Positions 63,431-64,000 of a DNA stretch of 64,000 nucleotides are shown here, piece by piece. Source of the DNA: Phenylobacterium sp. (GTDB lineage: Bacteria; Pseudomonadota; Alphaproteobacteria; Caulobacterales; Caulobacteraceae); contig NZ_JAEUMN010000050.1 in assembly GCF_016793225.1 (NCBI RefSeq), positions 1 to 64,000 of the forward strand, written 5' to 3'. The translations under genes were made by a program, and so were the position numbers. The notes beneath the pieces were generated by a model that saw only the letters and a program-made list of their open reading frames with translations, did no database searches and was not told the DNA's origin. The stretch's first letter is position 1; every line of letters starts with the position of its first letter.

Positions 63431-64000
63431 ATGGTCAACGCGATTTTCTCATCCCTGCCCACCACGATCTTCGAGGAGATGTCGGGGCTGGCCCGGACCT
63501 TGGGCGCGATCAATCTCGGCCAGGGATTCCCGGACGATCCCGGCCCCGCGCCGATCCGCGCGCGGGCGGCCGAGCTGGTGCTGGACGGCTACAACCAGTA
63601 CCCGCCCATGGCCGGGCTGCCGGAGCTTCGCCAGGCGGTGGCGGCGCACTATGCGCGGCGCCAGGGGCTCGACCTCGACTGGGCGAGCGAGGTCACGGTG
63701 ACGTCGGGCGCCACGGAGGCCCTGGCCGCCAGCTTCCTGGGCCTCGTCAACGAAGGCGACGAGGTGATCGTCTTCCAGCCGGCCTACGACTCGTACCTGC
63801 CCATGATCCGGCGCGCGGGCGGCGTGCCCCGGCTCGTCAGCCTCTCGCCGCCTCACTGGCGCCTCAGCCGCGAGATGCTCCAGTCGGTCTTCAGCGCGCG
63901 GACAAGGCTGGTGGTGCTGAACAACCCGATCAACCCGGCCGGCGTCGTCCTGCCCGAGGAGGACCTCGCGCTCCTGGCCGAGTTCTGCGTGGCCCACGAC
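63431..64000 (+). CDS. Class I/II aminotransferase, 3' truncated
   Basis: The first 190 residues of a fold-type I PLP aminotransferase are present; the frame runs off the window. The visible parts are INLGQGFPDDPGP, YNQYPPMAGLPELRQAV, TSGATEALAA (PLP phosphate), FQPAYDSY and LNNPINPAG, typical of the KAT/YbdL (methionine or kynurenine aminotransferase) group. The PLP lysine would lie beyond the edge. Confidence 0.88.
   Translation, partial: MVNAIFSSLPTTIFEEMSGLARTLGAINLGQGFPDDPGPAPIRARAAELVLDGYNQYPPMAGLPELRQAVAAHYARRQGLDLDWASEVTVTSGATEALAASFLGLVNEGDEVIVFQPAYDSYLPMIRRAGGVPRLVSLSPPHWRLSREMLQSVFSARTRLVVLNNPINPAGVVLPEEDLALLAEFCVAHD

Overview
The window is chromosomal DNA of a high-GC alphaproteobacterium. 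The best fit is the family Caulobacteraceae (Caulobacter, Phenylobacterium or a relative), although genus cannot be decided from sequence alone. The pointers are a short CpdR-type receiver protein with its phospho-acceptor at D51 and an Ala-Ala end, a motA gene with no motB beside it, a DUF2312 gene, a PEP-CTERM-type protein, a DUF6491 protein, HWE-type kinase signalling and a long run of TonB-dependent receptors. I see no transposase, integrase, phage gene, CRISPR array or rRNA operon.

Layout. 1-6.3 kb: a truncated hydrolase, a GFA-like protein, a PAS/degenerate-GGDEF/EAL protein, an AraC regulator, and a GntR-ABC transporter operon with a palindromic operator candidate. 6.3-14.5 kb: an M3 oligopeptidase, an Lrp/AsnC regulator divergent from an arginine-dihydrolase-like enzyme plus ornithine aminotransferase, a PQQ-cytochrome alcohol dehydrogenase and a MocR regulator. 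14.7-28.3 kb: mostly housekeeping and signalling (sigma-54 response regulator, amidohydrolase, M15-Sel1 protein, DUF2312, folE, rpmJ, lytic transglycosylase, motA, mnmC).

28.4-44.6 kb: five large TonB-dependent receptors in tandem on the minus strand, each with its own signal peptide, strong GGGAGGA-like ribosome binding site and hairpin terminator. They are paralogues; the two pairs that look closest are 28.4/31.8 and 35.2/41.6 kb. The first two also share a copied upstream block.

44.9-50.9 kb: a signalling cluster with the parts of a partner-switching module: a STAS antagonist, an MBL-fold hydrolase, a membrane CHASE2-SpoIIE phosphatase and an RsbW-like ATPase, interleaved with FecR and OmpA-like envelope proteins and followed by an HWE histidine kinase.

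51-64 kb: an Old Yellow Enzyme homologue, tRNA-Val(GAC) with an adjoining palindromic repeat, cpdR, N-formylglutamate amidohydrolase, a divergent histidine kinase/LuxR-type response regulator pair, typA, coaA with an MFS transporter, GST, a hemolysin III-family protein, an unknown gene under a Fur-box-like palindrome, a GNAT acetyltransferase and a truncated aminotransferase.

The most interesting unexplained signal is a compact, 60-nt small RNA candidate on the minus strand between the LuxR-type regulator and typA. It has a 17-bp-spaced promoter, a UUCG-capped hairpin, an exposed UUUCCUCCC stretch and a strong terminator. The exposed stretch is complementary to the ribosome binding sites of several of the receptors in the same window.
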